A stretch of DNA of 64,000 nt, taken from positions 24,356-88,355 of the forward strand of contig NZ_JBCDMV010000011.1 in NCBI RefSeq assembly GCF_038433135.1, in the 5' to 3' direction. The DNA is from Luteococcus sp038433135. Lineage in GTDB: Bacteria; Actinomycetota; Actinomycetes; Propionibacteriales; Propionibacteriaceae. This document shows positions 41,152-50,218 of the stretch, piece by piece; within the stretch, counting starts at the first letter, position 1; every line of letters begins with the position of its first letter. Position numbers and translations under genes: made by a program. Under the pieces are notes generated by a model that was not told where the DNA came from, ran no database searches, and saw only the letters and a program-made list of their open reading frames with translations.

Positions 41152-41976
41152 TCAGCGGTCCAGGTTCTCCTTGAGCACGCGCTGCACCCGGGTGTTGGTC
41201 ACGGCCTTGGCGCCGGGCCCGGGCACGGAGCAGGTGGGCTTGGTGCCGGGGGCCGGGCCGAACTCGCGTCCCTTGAAGACGCCCTGCTTCACCAGCGCGT
41301 AGTACGGCGCGTACTTCTTGTCGTCATAGGGATTGCCCGTGGCGCAGCGGGACACGTAGTAGCCGATGACCTCGCTGAAGTTCTCGTTCTGGTTGTAGGC
41401 ATAGGGGCCGAAGTTCCCCCCAGTGCGGTAGAGCGTCGCAAAGGTCTTGTAGCTGGCCGCGGCCTGCGGAGTCTGGGACCAGGCGTGCCCCATCTCATGC
41501 ACCAGGATCCGCACCAGCCGGCCCTGGTCGCCGGCCCGGTAGGCCTCCTGCCACTTCTTGAAGTCCAGGGTGACGGCACCGGGGCGGGTGAGGCCCCAGT
41601 CGCCCCAGGCCCAGCTGCGGGTGGGGGCGGCGGCCAGGGTGAAGTTCTTGTTGTTGGCCTTGATGGTGCTCACATAGCCGGTGCAGCTCAGCCCATCCAG
41701 CGTCTCCCAGACGATCCGCACCAGTGGCGCGTACTCGGCGTCGTCCCACCAGCCGCCAACCAGTCGGATGCCGGTGTTCGCGGCCAGCTGCTTCTTCACC
41801 TCGGCCGGCTTGGCGCCGACGGGGTACGGGTGCTGGGCGACGCACGGCTGCGGGATCCCGACGACCGGTTCACCCGACGCCGGTGCCGCGACGGCAGCGG
41901 GGCTGGGAACCAGGGCGGTGGCCGTCAGAGCCAGACCAGCAGCAGCCGCTGCGGCACGCCGGAAGTGCAGGGTCAC
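41152..41976 (-). CDS. Secreted protein with HEMGH zinc-protease-like motif
   Basis: A 274-residue secreted protein from GTG 41976 with ribosome binding site GGAG. Signal peptide: basic MTLHFRRAAAAAAGLALTAT, cleavage region near AVAAPAS. The centre has VHEMGHAW near residue 163, the classic HExxH zinc site, and NFSEVIGYYV about 40 residues later with the Glu expected as third ligand in a gluzincin-type protease. Beta-rich regions with WWDD and WETLDG lie before. Two Cys pairs may form disulfides. No homologous family is known to me; a metallopeptidase function is inferred. No neighbour suggests a substrate. Confidence 0.65.
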   Translation of the reverse strand: MTLHFRRAAAAAAGLALTATALVPSPAAVAAPASGEPVVGIPQPCVAQHPYPVGAKPAEVKKQLAANTGIRLVGGWWDDAEYAPLVRIVWETLDGLSCTGYVSTIKANNKNFTLAAAPTRSWAWGDWGLTRPGAVTLDFKKWQEAYRAGDQGRLVRILVHEMGHAWSQTPQAAASYKTFATLYRTGGNFGPYAYNQNENFSEVIGYYVSRCATGNPYDDKKYAPYYALVKQGVFKGREFGPAPGTKPTCSVPGPGAKAVTNTRVQRVLKENLDR

Positions 41977-42071
41977 GGGTCTCCATCCGAAAGGGGTGTA
42001 AGTGAGATTTTCTCAGCAACGCCCCCGGAAACCAAATGCCAAGTGCCGCCGCAAACGGTCCCCCGCCCTGC

Positions 42072-44813
42072 TCAGTGATTCTCTGGTGGCGCCTGGTCGG
42101 TCGTCACCGGCGTGTGGGTGGCCGCCTCCGGAACCACCCGATCGGGGTCCTTCTTCGGGCGGTGGCAGATCAGGTGAGCCGCCATCGCCGTCCAGCCCGT
42201 CTGGTGGGAGGCGCCCAGCCCGGTGCCGTCGTCGCCATTGAAGAATTCGCTGAAGACGGGGTGGCTGTCCCACAGCTCACCCGACGGCTGATCCCGCTGC
42301 GCGCCGGGGCGACGGCCGTCGGGCCCGGGCCGGAAGAGATCCAGCAGCCGCTGCTCGATCGCGTGCGCGGCCTCGTCCAGGGTCATTCGCTGACCCGAGC
42401 CGGTGGGGAATTCCACCTCCTGCTGTCCACCCACACCCTCGGCGCGGGTCCGCAGGGCGTCGACCAGCAGGCAGTTCAGCGGGAACCAGATGGGGCCGCG
42501 CCAATTGGAATTGCCACCGAACATGCCGTCGGCGGAATAGCCGGGGACGTACTGCATGTGCAGCTGCTGGCCCACCAGATCGAGCTGGCGACCCTCCCGA
42601 TAGGCGGCGCTCAAGGAGCGGATGCCGTAGTCGGAGAGGAATTCGTTGGTGTCGAAGAGCCGCTGCAGGATCCGCGGGTAGCGTTCCCGGTCCACCAGCG
42701 AGAGGCTGGTGGTGCCCTCCTCGTCGCCCTCGCCCGCCTCGCTGAGCAGGTAGCGGCTCAGGTCGGGCCGGTTGCGCACCAGCCAGATCCGCCGCTCCTC
42801 CAGATCGGGCACATTCCTGGCCAGGTCCATCGGAGCATTGGAGACCGCCAGCAGCGGCACCAGCCCCACCAGGGAGCGCACCCGCACCGGATCCACCACG
42901 CCGTCGTCGTTGACCAGGATGTCGTAGAAGAAGCCGTCGTCCTCATCCCACAAACTGCGGCCCTCGCCGCCGAAATTCTCCACCGCCTGGGAGATGGACA
43001 GGAAGCGTTCCAGGAAGGTGGTGGCGACGTCTCCCCATGCGGGCACGGTCAGCGCCAGCTCCTCGGCAATGCGCAGCATCCGCAGGCAGAAGAAGGCGAT
43101 CCAGCTGGTGGCGTCGGACTGCTCCAGGCGCCAGCCGTCGGGCACCTGGCTGGACCGGTCGAAGACGGAGATGTTGTCCATCCCCAGGAAGCCGCCCTCG
43201 AAGAGCTCGTTGCCGGCCTCGTCCTTGCGGTTGACCCACCAGCCGAAGTTGAGCAGGAGTTTGCTCATGATCCGGGTCAGGAAGTCGGTGTCATTGGCGC
43301 CGTCGGCCTGGTAGACCAGCCACGCGGCCCAGGCGTGCACCGGTGGGTTCACGTCGGAGAAGCTCCACTCGTAGGCGGGCAGCTGGCCGTCGGGATGCTG
43401 GGCCCATTCGCGGCAGATCAACAACAACTGCTGCTTGGCGAAGGCCGGGTCGATGTGGGCCAGCGCGACGGCGTGGAAGGCCAGGTCCCACGACGCGAAC
43501 CAGGGGTACTCCCAGTCGTCGGGCATGGAGATGATGTCGGCCAGGTCCAGGTGCTGCCAGGCCGTGTTGCGCCCCACCGGTTCCGGCGCCCGCCGCTGGC
43601 TGGGGGGCTGCGGACCGGCCGGATCCCCCTCCAGCCATTCCCGGACGGAGTAGCGGTAGAGCTGCTTGGCCCAGTTCAACCCGGCGAAGGCGCGCCGGGC
43701 CACCAGCCGGTCGACGTCGCTGGTGTCCGCTGGGATCACCGCGGCGTAGAACTCGTCGGCCTCACCCTTGCGGGTCACCATGGCCTGGTCGAAGGAGCCG
43801 CCGAAGGGATCCTCGGGCCCCTCACCGGCGCTCAGCCGCAGCCGCACCCGCACCGTCTCACCGGGCTGGACGGCCTCGAAGTGGTAGTCGAAGGCCACCT
43901 TGGTGCCATTCGGATCGGGGCTGAGCAGGGAGTCATCCCCATGCACGATCGCCCGGTCGATGGCGCTCTTCGGGTGCGGCCGGGAGTTCTTCTGCGCACC
44001 GAAGGCGGCCACCTCGTCGGTCTCGTTGTCACACCACAGCACCCGCGGGGAACCCTCCGCGGCCAGGGTGTAGCGGTTCAGCCAGGCATGCTCAGCGCTC
44101 ACCTTCACGTGGCCGTCGTCGGCGTCCAGGCATTCCTGCATGGAGGCGCGTCGACGATCCCGTCCCCAGGCCCAGGTGTTGCGGAACCACAGCTGCGGCA
44201 CCAGGTGCAGCGGGGCGGCCTCGGGGCCGTGATTGGTGGCCTCGTAGACGACGCACAGATCGGCGGAATCCACCTTGGCGTGGCTGACGGTGACGTCGAA
44301 GAAGCGGTTCTGGTCAAGGACTCCGGTGTCCGACAGCTCGTATTCGTCCAGCTCATAGCCGCGCTCGCGATTGGCATCGCGCAACTGCTGGTAGGGAAAG
44401 GCCGCCTGCGGGTAGCGGTAGAGCCACTGCGCCCACGAATGGGTGGGGGTGGCATCCAAGGCCCAGTAGTACTCCTTGACGTCCTCGCCGTGGTTGCCCT
44501 CCGGCCCCGTCAGCCCGAACAGCCGCTCCTTGAGCCGGTCATCCTGGCCATTCCACAGGGCGACCGCCAGATTGAGGAAGCCGTAGCGGTCGCAGATGCC
44601 ACCCAGCCCGTCCTCGCCCCAGCGAAAGGCCCGGGTGTGAGCCTGGTCAAAGGGGAAGTCGGCCCAGGCAGCACCGTCGGCGGAGTAGTCCTCCCGCACG
44701 GTTCCCCACTGGCGGGAGGAGACATAGGGGCCCCAGCGACGCCAGGCCGAATCCTGGCTGGCCGACTGGGCGAGTCGTTTTCCTTCGGCGGTCCGTGCAA
44801 CGGCTTCGAGCAT
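42072..44813 (-). CDS. GH63-family glycoside hydrolase (mannosylglycerate/glucosidase group)
   Basis: A 913-residue enzyme with the (alpha/alpha)6 barrel of glycoside hydrolase family 63. Conserved regions: WRRWGPYVSSRQWGTVREDY near 25-45, RWGEDGLGGICDRYGFLNLA near 60, FGLTGPEGNHGEDVKEYYW near 100, the catalytic acid region DWEYPWFASWDLAFHAVALA near 430 and SQVPDGWRLEQSDATSWIAF near 560, and GNSNWRGPIWFPLNCLLVDA near 800 with the catalytic base region. Bacterial GH63 members hydrolyse glucosylglycerate, mannosylglycerate or alpha-glucosides. The start ATG 44813 is chosen; the GGAGG is only one base away, so the true start may lie slightly upstream. The GNAT gene follows upstream in the same direction. 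Confidence 0.87.
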   Translation of the reverse strand: MLEAVARTAEGKRLAQSASQDSAWRRWGPYVSSRQWGTVREDYSADGAAWADFPFDQAHTRAFRWGEDGLGGICDRYGFLNLAVALWNGQDDRLKERLFGLTGPEGNHGEDVKEYYWALDATPTHSWAQWLYRYPQAAFPYQQLRDANRERGYELDEYELSDTGVLDQNRFFDVTVSHAKVDSADLCVVYEATNHGPEAAPLHLVPQLWFRNTWAWGRDRRRASMQECLDADDGHVKVSAEHAWLNRYTLAAEGSPRVLWCDNETDEVAAFGAQKNSRPHPKSAIDRAIVHGDDSLLSPDPNGTKVAFDYHFEAVQPGETVRVRLRLSAGEGPEDPFGGSFDQAMVTRKGEADEFYAAVIPADTSDVDRLVARRAFAGLNWAKQLYRYSVREWLEGDPAGPQPPSQRRAPEPVGRNTAWQHLDLADIISMPDDWEYPWFASWDLAFHAVALAHIDPAFAKQQLLLICREWAQHPDGQLPAYEWSFSDVNPPVHAWAAWLVYQADGANDTDFLTRIMSKLLLNFGWWVNRKDEAGNELFEGGFLGMDNISVFDRSSQVPDGWRLEQSDATSWIAFFCLRMLRIAEELALTVPAWGDVATTFLERFLSISQAVENFGGEGRSLWDEDDGFFYDILVNDDGVVDPVRVRSLVGLVPLLAVSNAPMDLARNVPDLEERRIWLVRNRPDLSRYLLSEAGEGDEEGTTSLSLVDRERYPRILQRLFDTNEFLSDYGIRSLSAAYREGRQLDLVGQQLHMQYVPGYSADGMFGGNSNWRGPIWFPLNCLLVDALRTRAEGVGGQQEVEFPTGSGQRMTLDEAAHAIEQRLLDLFRPGPDGRRPGAQRDQPSGELWDSHPVFSEFFNGDDGTGLGASHQTGWTAMAAHLICHRPKKDPDRVVPEAATHTPVTTDQAPPENH

Positions 44814-44888
44814 GCCTCCACCGAACCAGCCGTCCCTGCGGCCAGCCAAGCCCGAGCGATCGGTTTCGCGCTGGGTGGAAAGGGGTGG

Positions 44889-45569
44889 TCAGCGGCGCGG
44901 TGGGTTCGGCAGCTGGGCAGGTTCGGAGCTCAGGCCGATGGCCTCGATCTGGTCACCGGCGGCGGCCAGAGCATCGAAGATCCTGTCGTAGGGCCGCTCC
45001 CGGCCGGGGAGGTAGGAGAGCAGGAAGCTGCGCAGCGGCTCCCGATCGATCCGCTCCCCAGGGCCCCGGCCTTCCACCCGGAAGGCGACCAGCATCAGGT
45101 GCTCCAGGGCGGCTCCGCCGGGGCGAAGGGGCTGCTGCACATAGGGCAGGTTGATCGCCCGGGCACCGAAGGCCTCGTAGAACCTCAGCCGGGCCACGGG
45201 ATCGCCGTGTGCCTGGTCCGCGGGAACACTGCCCGGATGCTCCACCTCCCCCAGCACCAGCGCCGGGTGTAGCTCCGTCTGCCAGCGCTGCAATGCCTCG
45301 GCCAGCAACCGCTGGCCGACACCGCCACCGCGGGCGCTGGGTCGCACCGCCAGCCAGGACAACAACAGCACACCGGACTCATGGAAGTATTCGGCGATGG
45401 CGATTCCATCCGGATGTGCCTGGTCGCCCGTGGTGTGGATCAGCACCTCCCCGGTGCGGACGGCCGCGACGAAGTCGTCCTCGAGGACGAGTTCATCGGC
45501 GGGAAAGGTGGGCTCCAGCAGTTCGCGGTACCAGGTACGGGCCAGGGACTCCAAATCAGCGACGGGCAT
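44889..45569 (-). CDS. GNAT-family acetyltransferase
   Basis: A 226-residue protein from ATG 45569 (MPVADLESLARTWYREL), GGGAG about 11 bases upstream. The GNAT core has AIAEYFHESGVLLLSWLAVRP near 58-78 and the acetyl-CoA loop SARGGGVGQRLLAEALQRW near 80-98, then ARLRFYEAFGARAINLPYVQ near 125-145. The acceptor is unknown. The ORF can be opened far upstream but that part overlaps repeat-A copy 5 and the pdxH gene, so it is not credible. It lies 75 bp from the GH63 gene on the same strand and is divergent from pdxH. Confidence 0.8.
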   Translation of the reverse strand: MPVADLESLARTWYRELLEPTFPADELVLEDDFVAAVRTGEVLIHTTGDQAHPDGIAIAEYFHESGVLLLSWLAVRPSARGGGVGQRLLAEALQRWQTELHPALVLGEVEHPGSVPADQAHGDPVARLRFYEAFGARAINLPYVQQPLRPGGAALEHLMLVAFRVEGRGPGERIDREPLRSFLLSYLPGRERPYDRIFDALAAAGDQIEAIGLSSEPAQLPNPPRR

Positions 45570-45697
45570 GGCGCCACGCTCCCAGCCCATCGCGCGCGGG
45601 TCAAACCGGCGGGTGCCGGCCACGGCAGCCCGGGTCAGAAGCCCAACGGCCCGCTGGCCCCGGACCAACCGACCCTCCACCAAGGTTGGACGCACCG

Positions 45698-45801
45698 ATT
45701 TCCGAGAATCGACCTCCAGAATCTCGGCTCGTGCGGGGCTTCCCGCGGCGGCGGTGCCGAAACTCGGCCCCGGGCCGGATTCCGGAGGTCGATTCTCGGA
45801 A
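45698..45801. repeat. Inverted-arm repeat A, copy 5
   Basis: Left arm ATTTCCGAGAATCGACCTCC (45698-45717) followed by AGAATC, right arm GGATTCCGGAGGTCGATTCT (45777-45796) ending CGGAAC. Here both arms carry the T variant (GACCTCC with GGAGGTC), so the pairing is kept by coupled changes. Between the divergent GNAT and pdxH genes; 33 bp before the pdxH ATG. Confidence 0.8.
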
Positions 45802-45833
45802 CCCCCGGCGGGGCACGGGCCTAGGATCGGCCC

Positions 45834-46469
45834 ATGGACATTCGTGGGATGCGACGGGACTACCAGGGCGCGGAGTTTGACGAGGCCGGTTCGGCCCAGA
45901 ACCCAGTGGGGCAGTTCGAGGCGTGGTTCGAGGACGCCAGCACCACCGATCACCTGGACCCGAATGCGATGACCTTGGCCACGGTGGGGCCCGACGGGCG
46001 GCCATCCACCCGGGTGGTGCTGCTGAAGTCCTTCGACGAGCAAGGGCTGGTCTTCTTCACCAATTACCTCTCCCGCAAGGGACGCGAACTGGCCGCCAAT
46101 CCCCTCGCCGCGCTGCAGTTCCACTGGCCGCAGCTGGACCGGGTGGTGCGGATCGAGGGCGCGGTGGTCAAGGTTCGCGCCCAGGAGTCCGACGAGTACT
46201 TCCACCAGCGCCCGGTGGATTCCCGGATTGGCGCCTGGGCCTCACCGCAGAGCCAGGTGATCGCCAACCGCGGCGTGCTGGTGGCCAATGCCGCCAAGAT
46301 CTCCGCCAAGCACGGGATCCACCCGCCGCGTCCCGAGCACTGGGGCGGCTACCGGCTGGTGCCCGATGTCTGGGAGTTCTGGCAGGGCCGCACCTCCCGC
46401 CTGCACGACCGGCTGCGCTACACCTTGGACGATCAGGGTCGCTGGAACAAGGAGAGGCTGGCCCCGTGA
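45834..46469 (+). CDS. pdxH: Pyridoxamine 5'-phosphate oxidase
   Basis: A 211-residue FMN enzyme that oxidises pyridoxine or pyridoxamine 5'-phosphate to pyridoxal phosphate. Motifs: RGMRRDYQGAEFDEAG at the N-terminus, AMTLATVGPDGRPSTRVVLLK near 45-66, FFTNYLSRKGRELAANPLAAL near 74-94 (FMN site), WASPQSQVI near 136 and the C-terminal RLHDRLRYT with Arg-x-His. ATG 45834 is leaderless: the -10 box TAGGAT ends six bases before it. The stop overlaps the start of the NUDIX gene (GTGA), so the two genes are coupled. Repeat-A copy 5 is 33 bp upstream. Confidence 0.94.
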   Translation: MDIRGMRRDYQGAEFDEAGSAQNPVGQFEAWFEDASTTDHLDPNAMTLATVGPDGRPSTRVVLLKSFDEQGLVFFTNYLSRKGRELAANPLAALQFHWPQLDRVVRIEGAVVKVRAQESDEYFHQRPVDSRIGAWASPQSQVIANRGVLVANAAKISAKHGIHPPRPEHWGGYRLVPDVWEFWQGRTSRLHDRLRYTLDDQGRWNKERLAP

Positions 46470-46891
46470 GCAAGCACGACAAGGACACCGACGCCGTTCT
46501 GGACCGGGCCGCGGGAGTCCTGATCCAGGACGGCAGGGTGCTGCTGATCAAGCGCACCAAGCCGCATGACGAGTACTTCGTCGTGCCCGGCGGCAAGGTG
46601 GAGCCCGGCGAGAGCCCCGAGCAGGCCTGCATCCGTGAGCTGCTGGAGGAGGTCAACCTGTCCGTCGAGGTGGGCGAACTGCTGGACGACTTCGCCGACG
46701 ACGGCCGCACCCAGTTCTTCTACGCCGTAACCCGCACCAGCGGCGAGCTCCGGCTGGGCGACGGGCCGGAGAAGGGGCGAGCCAGCGCGGAGAACCAGTA
46801 CGAGCCGGTCTGGATCGCGCTGGACGAGCTGGACGAGTATGAGGTCCGGCCCCGGGAGGCGGCCAAGATCATTCGGCGCTCGGCTCGCTGA
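46466..46891 (+). CDS. NUDIX hydrolase
   Basis: A 141-residue protein with a NUDIX box GGKVEPGESPEQACIRELLE near residues 39-58, with Asn in place of the usual Gly near its end (EEVNL). N-terminal strand RAAGVLIQDGRVLLIKRTKP. The family hydrolyses nucleoside diphosphates linked to another group; the substrate is unknown. GTG 46466 overlaps the pdxH stop. The overlap with pdxH suggests co-regulation, perhaps with flavin or nucleotide clean-up. The PadR gene is convergent downstream. Confidence 0.85.
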   Translation: MSKHDKDTDAVLDRAAGVLIQDGRVLLIKRTKPHDEYFVVPGGKVEPGESPEQACIRELLEEVNLSVEVGELLDDFADDGRTQFFYAVTRTSGELRLGDGPEKGRASAENQYEPVWIALDELDEYEVRPREAAKIIRRSAR

Positions 46892-46931
46892 CGGCGAAGG
46901 GCCGGCTCAGATCTCGTCCGCCCGGGACCCA

Positions 46932-47555
46932 TCACTCGGCCGGGGCGTCGCCCGCGAGCAGCCGGTAGACGTCCTTGCGGGCGCGTTCCAGGATCTTGCG
47001 GGCGGCCTCCACCTGATCGGCGTCGCCCGTGACCACCACCTGCTGCACGGCCATGCCGAGCTGGTGCATGTCTCCCTGCACGTCCAGGAAGCCCCGATGC
47101 GGCTCGGCCACCTTGTCCCACGGGTTGGCCAGTTCCTCGGCGTGCTCGGCGACGTGGGCCCGGCCCGCCTCGGTGAGCCGGAAGACCTTCTTGCCGTCGG
47201 CCTCGGTGGGCTCGATCAGGCCCTCGTCGGTGAGCAGTCCCAGGGCCGGGTAGATCGAGCCGGCGCTGGGCCGCCACAGGTCATTGGTCCTGTCCGCGAT
47301 GCCATTGATCAGGCCGTAGCCGTTGAGCTGGGCCTCGGCCAGGAGCGCCAGGATGGCATTGCGCACATCCCCCCGGCGGCCACGGCCCGGGCCACGACGG
47401 CCACCGCCGCGACCACCCCGGGGCCCGTCAAAGCCGGGCCCCCCAAAGCCGGGCCCCCCAAAACCGGGGCCGCCGCGACGGGCGTGGTGACGGCCGCGGC
47501 CGCCGCGCGGACCCTGGGGTCCGTCGAATTCGTTCGGGTTCATGAGGTTCTTCAT
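46932..47555 (-). CDS. PadR-family regulator with Gly-rich N-terminal region
   Basis: A 207-residue protein. Residues 1-60 are Gly/Arg/His/Pro rich with three copies of a GGPGF unit, encoded by near-identical direct repeats at about 47440-47475. From ~62 the PadR winged helix starts (DVRNAILALLAEAQLNGYGL, then RPSAGSIYPALGLLTDEGLI near 92-112 and KKVFRLTEAGRAHV near 120-133), followed by a C-terminal helical domain for dimerisation. PadR repressors respond to small aromatic or toxic compounds. The start ATG 47555 has AAGGAGA seven bases upstream. Upstream AT-rich sequence ATCGAAATAGTACCGAT may be an operator. The extended low-complexity N-terminus is unusual for PadR. Confidence 0.82.
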   Translation of the reverse strand: MKNLMNPNEFDGPQGPRGGRGRHHARRGGPGFGGPGFGGPGFDGPRGGRGGGRRGPGRGRRGDVRNAILALLAEAQLNGYGLINGIADRTNDLWRPSAGSIYPALGLLTDEGLIEPTEADGKKVFRLTEAGRAHVAEHAEELANPWDKVAEPHRGFLDVQGDMHQLGMAVQQVVVTGDADQVEAARKILERARKDVYRLLAGDAPAE

Positions 47556-47722
47556 GGGTGTTCTCCTTGGGTTCTTGGGGGACGAGCCCGGCTGGCTCAT
47601 CCCGACGCATCGGGCCCGGATTACTCGACGAGCCTTCTCGATGCGTCATCGTTATATCGAAATAGTACCGATGAATATTCCAGGGGTCAACAGGGCGGGA
47701 CGCGCCTGACAGAATCGGTGAC

Positions 47723-49594
47723 ATGGAACACCTCGTGCTGGGCGTCACCGCCTTCCTGGTCACGGTGCTCGCGGTCACCGCGTTGTGCCGGCGCTTCACG
47801 CTGAATGCGCCGCTGGTGCTGATCCTGGTGGGCCTCCTGGGCAGCTACCTGCCCTTCATCCATGAGCCGCACCTGTCGCCCGAGGTGATCCTGGTCGGCG
47901 CCCTCCCGCCGCTGCTCTACGCGTCGGCGGTGACCACCTCACTGGTGGACTTCCGACGCAATGCCTCGGCGATCGGCTGGCTGAGCATCGGGCTGGTGCT
48001 GTTCACGACGGCGGGCGTGGGTGCGGTGGTGCACGCCATGTTGGGGATCAGCTGGGCGGCGAGCCTGGCGATCGGCGCGGTGGTGGCTCCACCGGATGCC
48101 GTGGCGGCAACCGCCGTGGCCCGCTCCATCGGCCTGCCCCGACGAGTGGTCGCGGTGCTGGAGGGCGAGAGTCTGGTCAACGACGCCACCGCCCTGGTCA
48201 GCCTGCGCACCGCGATCGCGGCGATGGGCGCCTCGGTGGCCGTCGGCACCGTGCTGCTGGACTTCTTGCAGGCGGTCGTGGTGGCGATCGTCGTCGGTCT
48301 GGTGGTGGCCAAGCTGGCCAACCTCTGCTTCAAGCTCACCGACGATGCGGCCACCTCCACCGCGCTGAGCCTGCTGGTGCCCTTCGTCGCCTATGTGCCC
48401 GCCGAGGAATTGCACGGCTCCGGGGTGCTCTCCGTGGTGGTGGCCGGGCTGATGATCGGCAATGCCTCACCGGTGATCCAGTCCGGCCAGACCCGGCTGG
48501 CGCAGCAGATCAACTGGCACACCGTGCAGTTCCTGCTGGAGAACGCGGTCTTCCTGCTGATCGGCCTGCAGGTGCGCAGCATCGTGGACAATGCGCGTGG
48601 CAGCGATCTCACGGTGGGTCGGGTGCTGCTGGTCTGCCTGACCACGCTGGCGACGGTGATGCTGCTCCGCGTGGTGTGGGTGCTGGGCACCCGGCTACTG
48701 GTGCACATCGGGCCGCGGCAGCAGACCACCCCGGCCCGTGAATCCGCGGTGATCTCCTGGGCGGGGATGCGCGGCGTGGTCACCCTGGCTGCCGCCCTGA
48801 CCCTGCCCGAGCACACCCCCTACCGCTCGGTGCTGATCCTGATCGCCCTCGCCGTGACCATGGGGACCCTGCTGATCCAGGGCCTGACGCTGCCGATCAT
48901 CGCCCGCAACATCGGCATCCACGGCCCCGACCCCCGGGAGGACACCCTGCAGGAGGCGACCATCTACCAGCACGCCGTGGCCGCCGGGTTGGAACGAGCC
49001 CGCGCCGAGGCCGGGCCGAATGACGCCGACACCATCCAGCGGATCCAGGAACAGGGCGAGCGGCGGATCAATTCGATCTGGGAACGTCTGGGCCGGCCGG
49101 AACAGGATGTGGAGACCCCCTCGGAGAGCTGGCGTCGGCTGCGCCAGGCCTCCATCACCGCGGAGCGCGCCGAGGTGCTGCGGATGCGCGACGCCGGCCA
49201 GGCCGAGCACGAGGTGCTGGGCCAGGTGCTGAATGCGCTGGACATGGAGGAGGCCAGCATCCTGCGCTACACCGAGGTGGCTCACGAGGTGCGCAACACC
49301 CCACTGCGACCCGCGTTGCCCGACTCCCCCTGCCAGCACCTGGCGGATTCACCGTGCTCGGTGGAGCCCACGACGGCCGGTTTCTGCGCCCAGTGCGAGG
49401 CGGAGGGCACCGACCCGGTGCATCTCAGGTTGTGCCTGACCTGCGGTTTCGTCGGCTGCTGTGATTCCTCGGTGGGGATGCACTCCACCCGGCACTACCG
49501 GGAGACCGGGCACCCGACTATGCGTTCGATCGAGCCGGGAGAATCCTGGCGCTGGTGCTATGTCGACGAGCTGCTGGGCGCCGGCAGCGACTGA
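47723..49594 (+). CDS. Na+/H+ antiporter (CPA1) with C-terminal UBP-type zinc finger
   Basis: A 623-residue protein. Residues 1-400 form an NhaP-type antiporter of ~12 helices with GALPPLLYASAVTTSLVDFR near 59, the ion-binding VVAPPDAVAATAVARSIGLP near 120 and GESLVNDATALVSLRTA near 150, and SWAGMRGVVTLAAALTLP near 345. After a helical cytoplasmic tail, residues ~545-615 form a UBP-type zinc finger: CQHLADSPC, FCAQCEAEG, LCLTCGFVGCCDSSVGMHS, HYRETGHPTM, WCYVDE. It exchanges Na+ or K+ for H+. The zinc finger may bind peptide C-termini or regulate the transporter. The -10-like CAGAAT is 7 bases before ATG 47723, consistent with leaderless transcription. Confidence 0.87.
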   Translation: MEHLVLGVTAFLVTVLAVTALCRRFTLNAPLVLILVGLLGSYLPFIHEPHLSPEVILVGALPPLLYASAVTTSLVDFRRNASAIGWLSIGLVLFTTAGVGAVVHAMLGISWAASLAIGAVVAPPDAVAATAVARSIGLPRRVVAVLEGESLVNDATALVSLRTAIAAMGASVAVGTVLLDFLQAVVVAIVVGLVVAKLANLCFKLTDDAATSTALSLLVPFVAYVPAEELHGSGVLSVVVAGLMIGNASPVIQSGQTRLAQQINWHTVQFLLENAVFLLIGLQVRSIVDNARGSDLTVGRVLLVCLTTLATVMLLRVVWVLGTRLLVHIGPRQQTTPARESAVISWAGMRGVVTLAAALTLPEHTPYRSVLILIALAVTMGTLLIQGLTLPIIARNIGIHGPDPREDTLQEATIYQHAVAAGLERARAEAGPNDADTIQRIQEQGERRINSIWERLGRPEQDVETPSESWRRLRQASITAERAEVLRMRDAGQAEHEVLGQVLNALDMEEASILRYTEVAHEVRNTPLRPALPDSPCQHLADSPCSVEPTTAGFCAQCEAEGTDPVHLRLCLTCGFVGCCDSSVGMHSTRHYRETGHPTMRSIEPGESWRWCYVDELLGAGSD

Positions 49595-49596
49595 GC

Positions 49597-50028
49597 TCAG
49601 CCCTGGACGAACTCGTCGCTGACCAGCTCGCCGTCGCGGTCGTAGACCAGCCGGTGGTCGTCAGTGGAGGTACTGGTCTCCTGGCGTCCGGTGGAGTCCT
49701 GGCGCAGCACCCAGCTGGTGTTGACTTTCGCGCGCACCTCCCACCGGTCGCCCTGCTCACTCTCGGAGACCGCGACGCTGCGTGAATCGGCCTGGACGAT
49801 GCTGATCCCGTTGCCGACGAAGCTCTCCCGCGACGCCTTCAGCGCGTCGGCCAGCGCCGGCGACGAGCTGCGGCCACTGACCCAGTAGCCAATCGCCTGC
49901 TGGTCATAACTGGCCAGGAGTTCCGGCGTGCTGGGCCGAGGGGGGCTCGAGGCCCCAACCGCGCCGAAGCCGAAGCTCGCGGCCAGGGCAACGCCCAGCA
50001 GGATCACCACAATCTTCTTCCACTGCAC
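49597..50028 (-). CDS. Small secreted or membrane-anchored protein, unknown
   Basis: A 143-residue protein from GTG 50028 with a strong ribosome binding site (GGAGG, eight bases upstream). The N-terminus is a signal or anchor (KKIVVILLGVALAASFGFGA), followed by a Ser/Pro linker and a soluble domain with strands and VSGRSSSPALADALKASRES, ending DGELVSDEFVQG. No family is recognised. The antiporter stop is 2 bp from this stop on the opposite strand, so transcripts converge. Confidence 0.6.
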   Translation of the reverse strand: MQWKKIVVILLGVALAASFGFGAVGASSPPRPSTPELLASYDQQAIGYWVSGRSSSPALADALKASRESFVGNGISIVQADSRSVAVSESEQGDRWEVRAKVNTSWVLRQDSTGRQETSTSTDDHRLVYDRDGELVSDEFVQG

Positions 50029-50218
50029 CTTCGGGCCTCCCGTCGCTCGAGCTTGACCCGACCCTACCCAGCCTCCCGCGGCCCCGGCCGGCAACCCGCA
50101 AAGCTGGGTGACGAGCAGGTGAACTCTGTGATGGAGGTCACTTCTCGTCGATGTATTGATACCGCTGTTATGTACGTTCGTGCCAAGTCGCGACACCATT
50201 TCTCGAAGGGACACAGCC

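Noticed and set aside
42036..45272. 1078-codon ORF antisense to the GH63 gene
   Set aside because: Long only because GC-rich antisense frames have few stops; no motif, and the opposite strand holds a complete GH63 enzyme.
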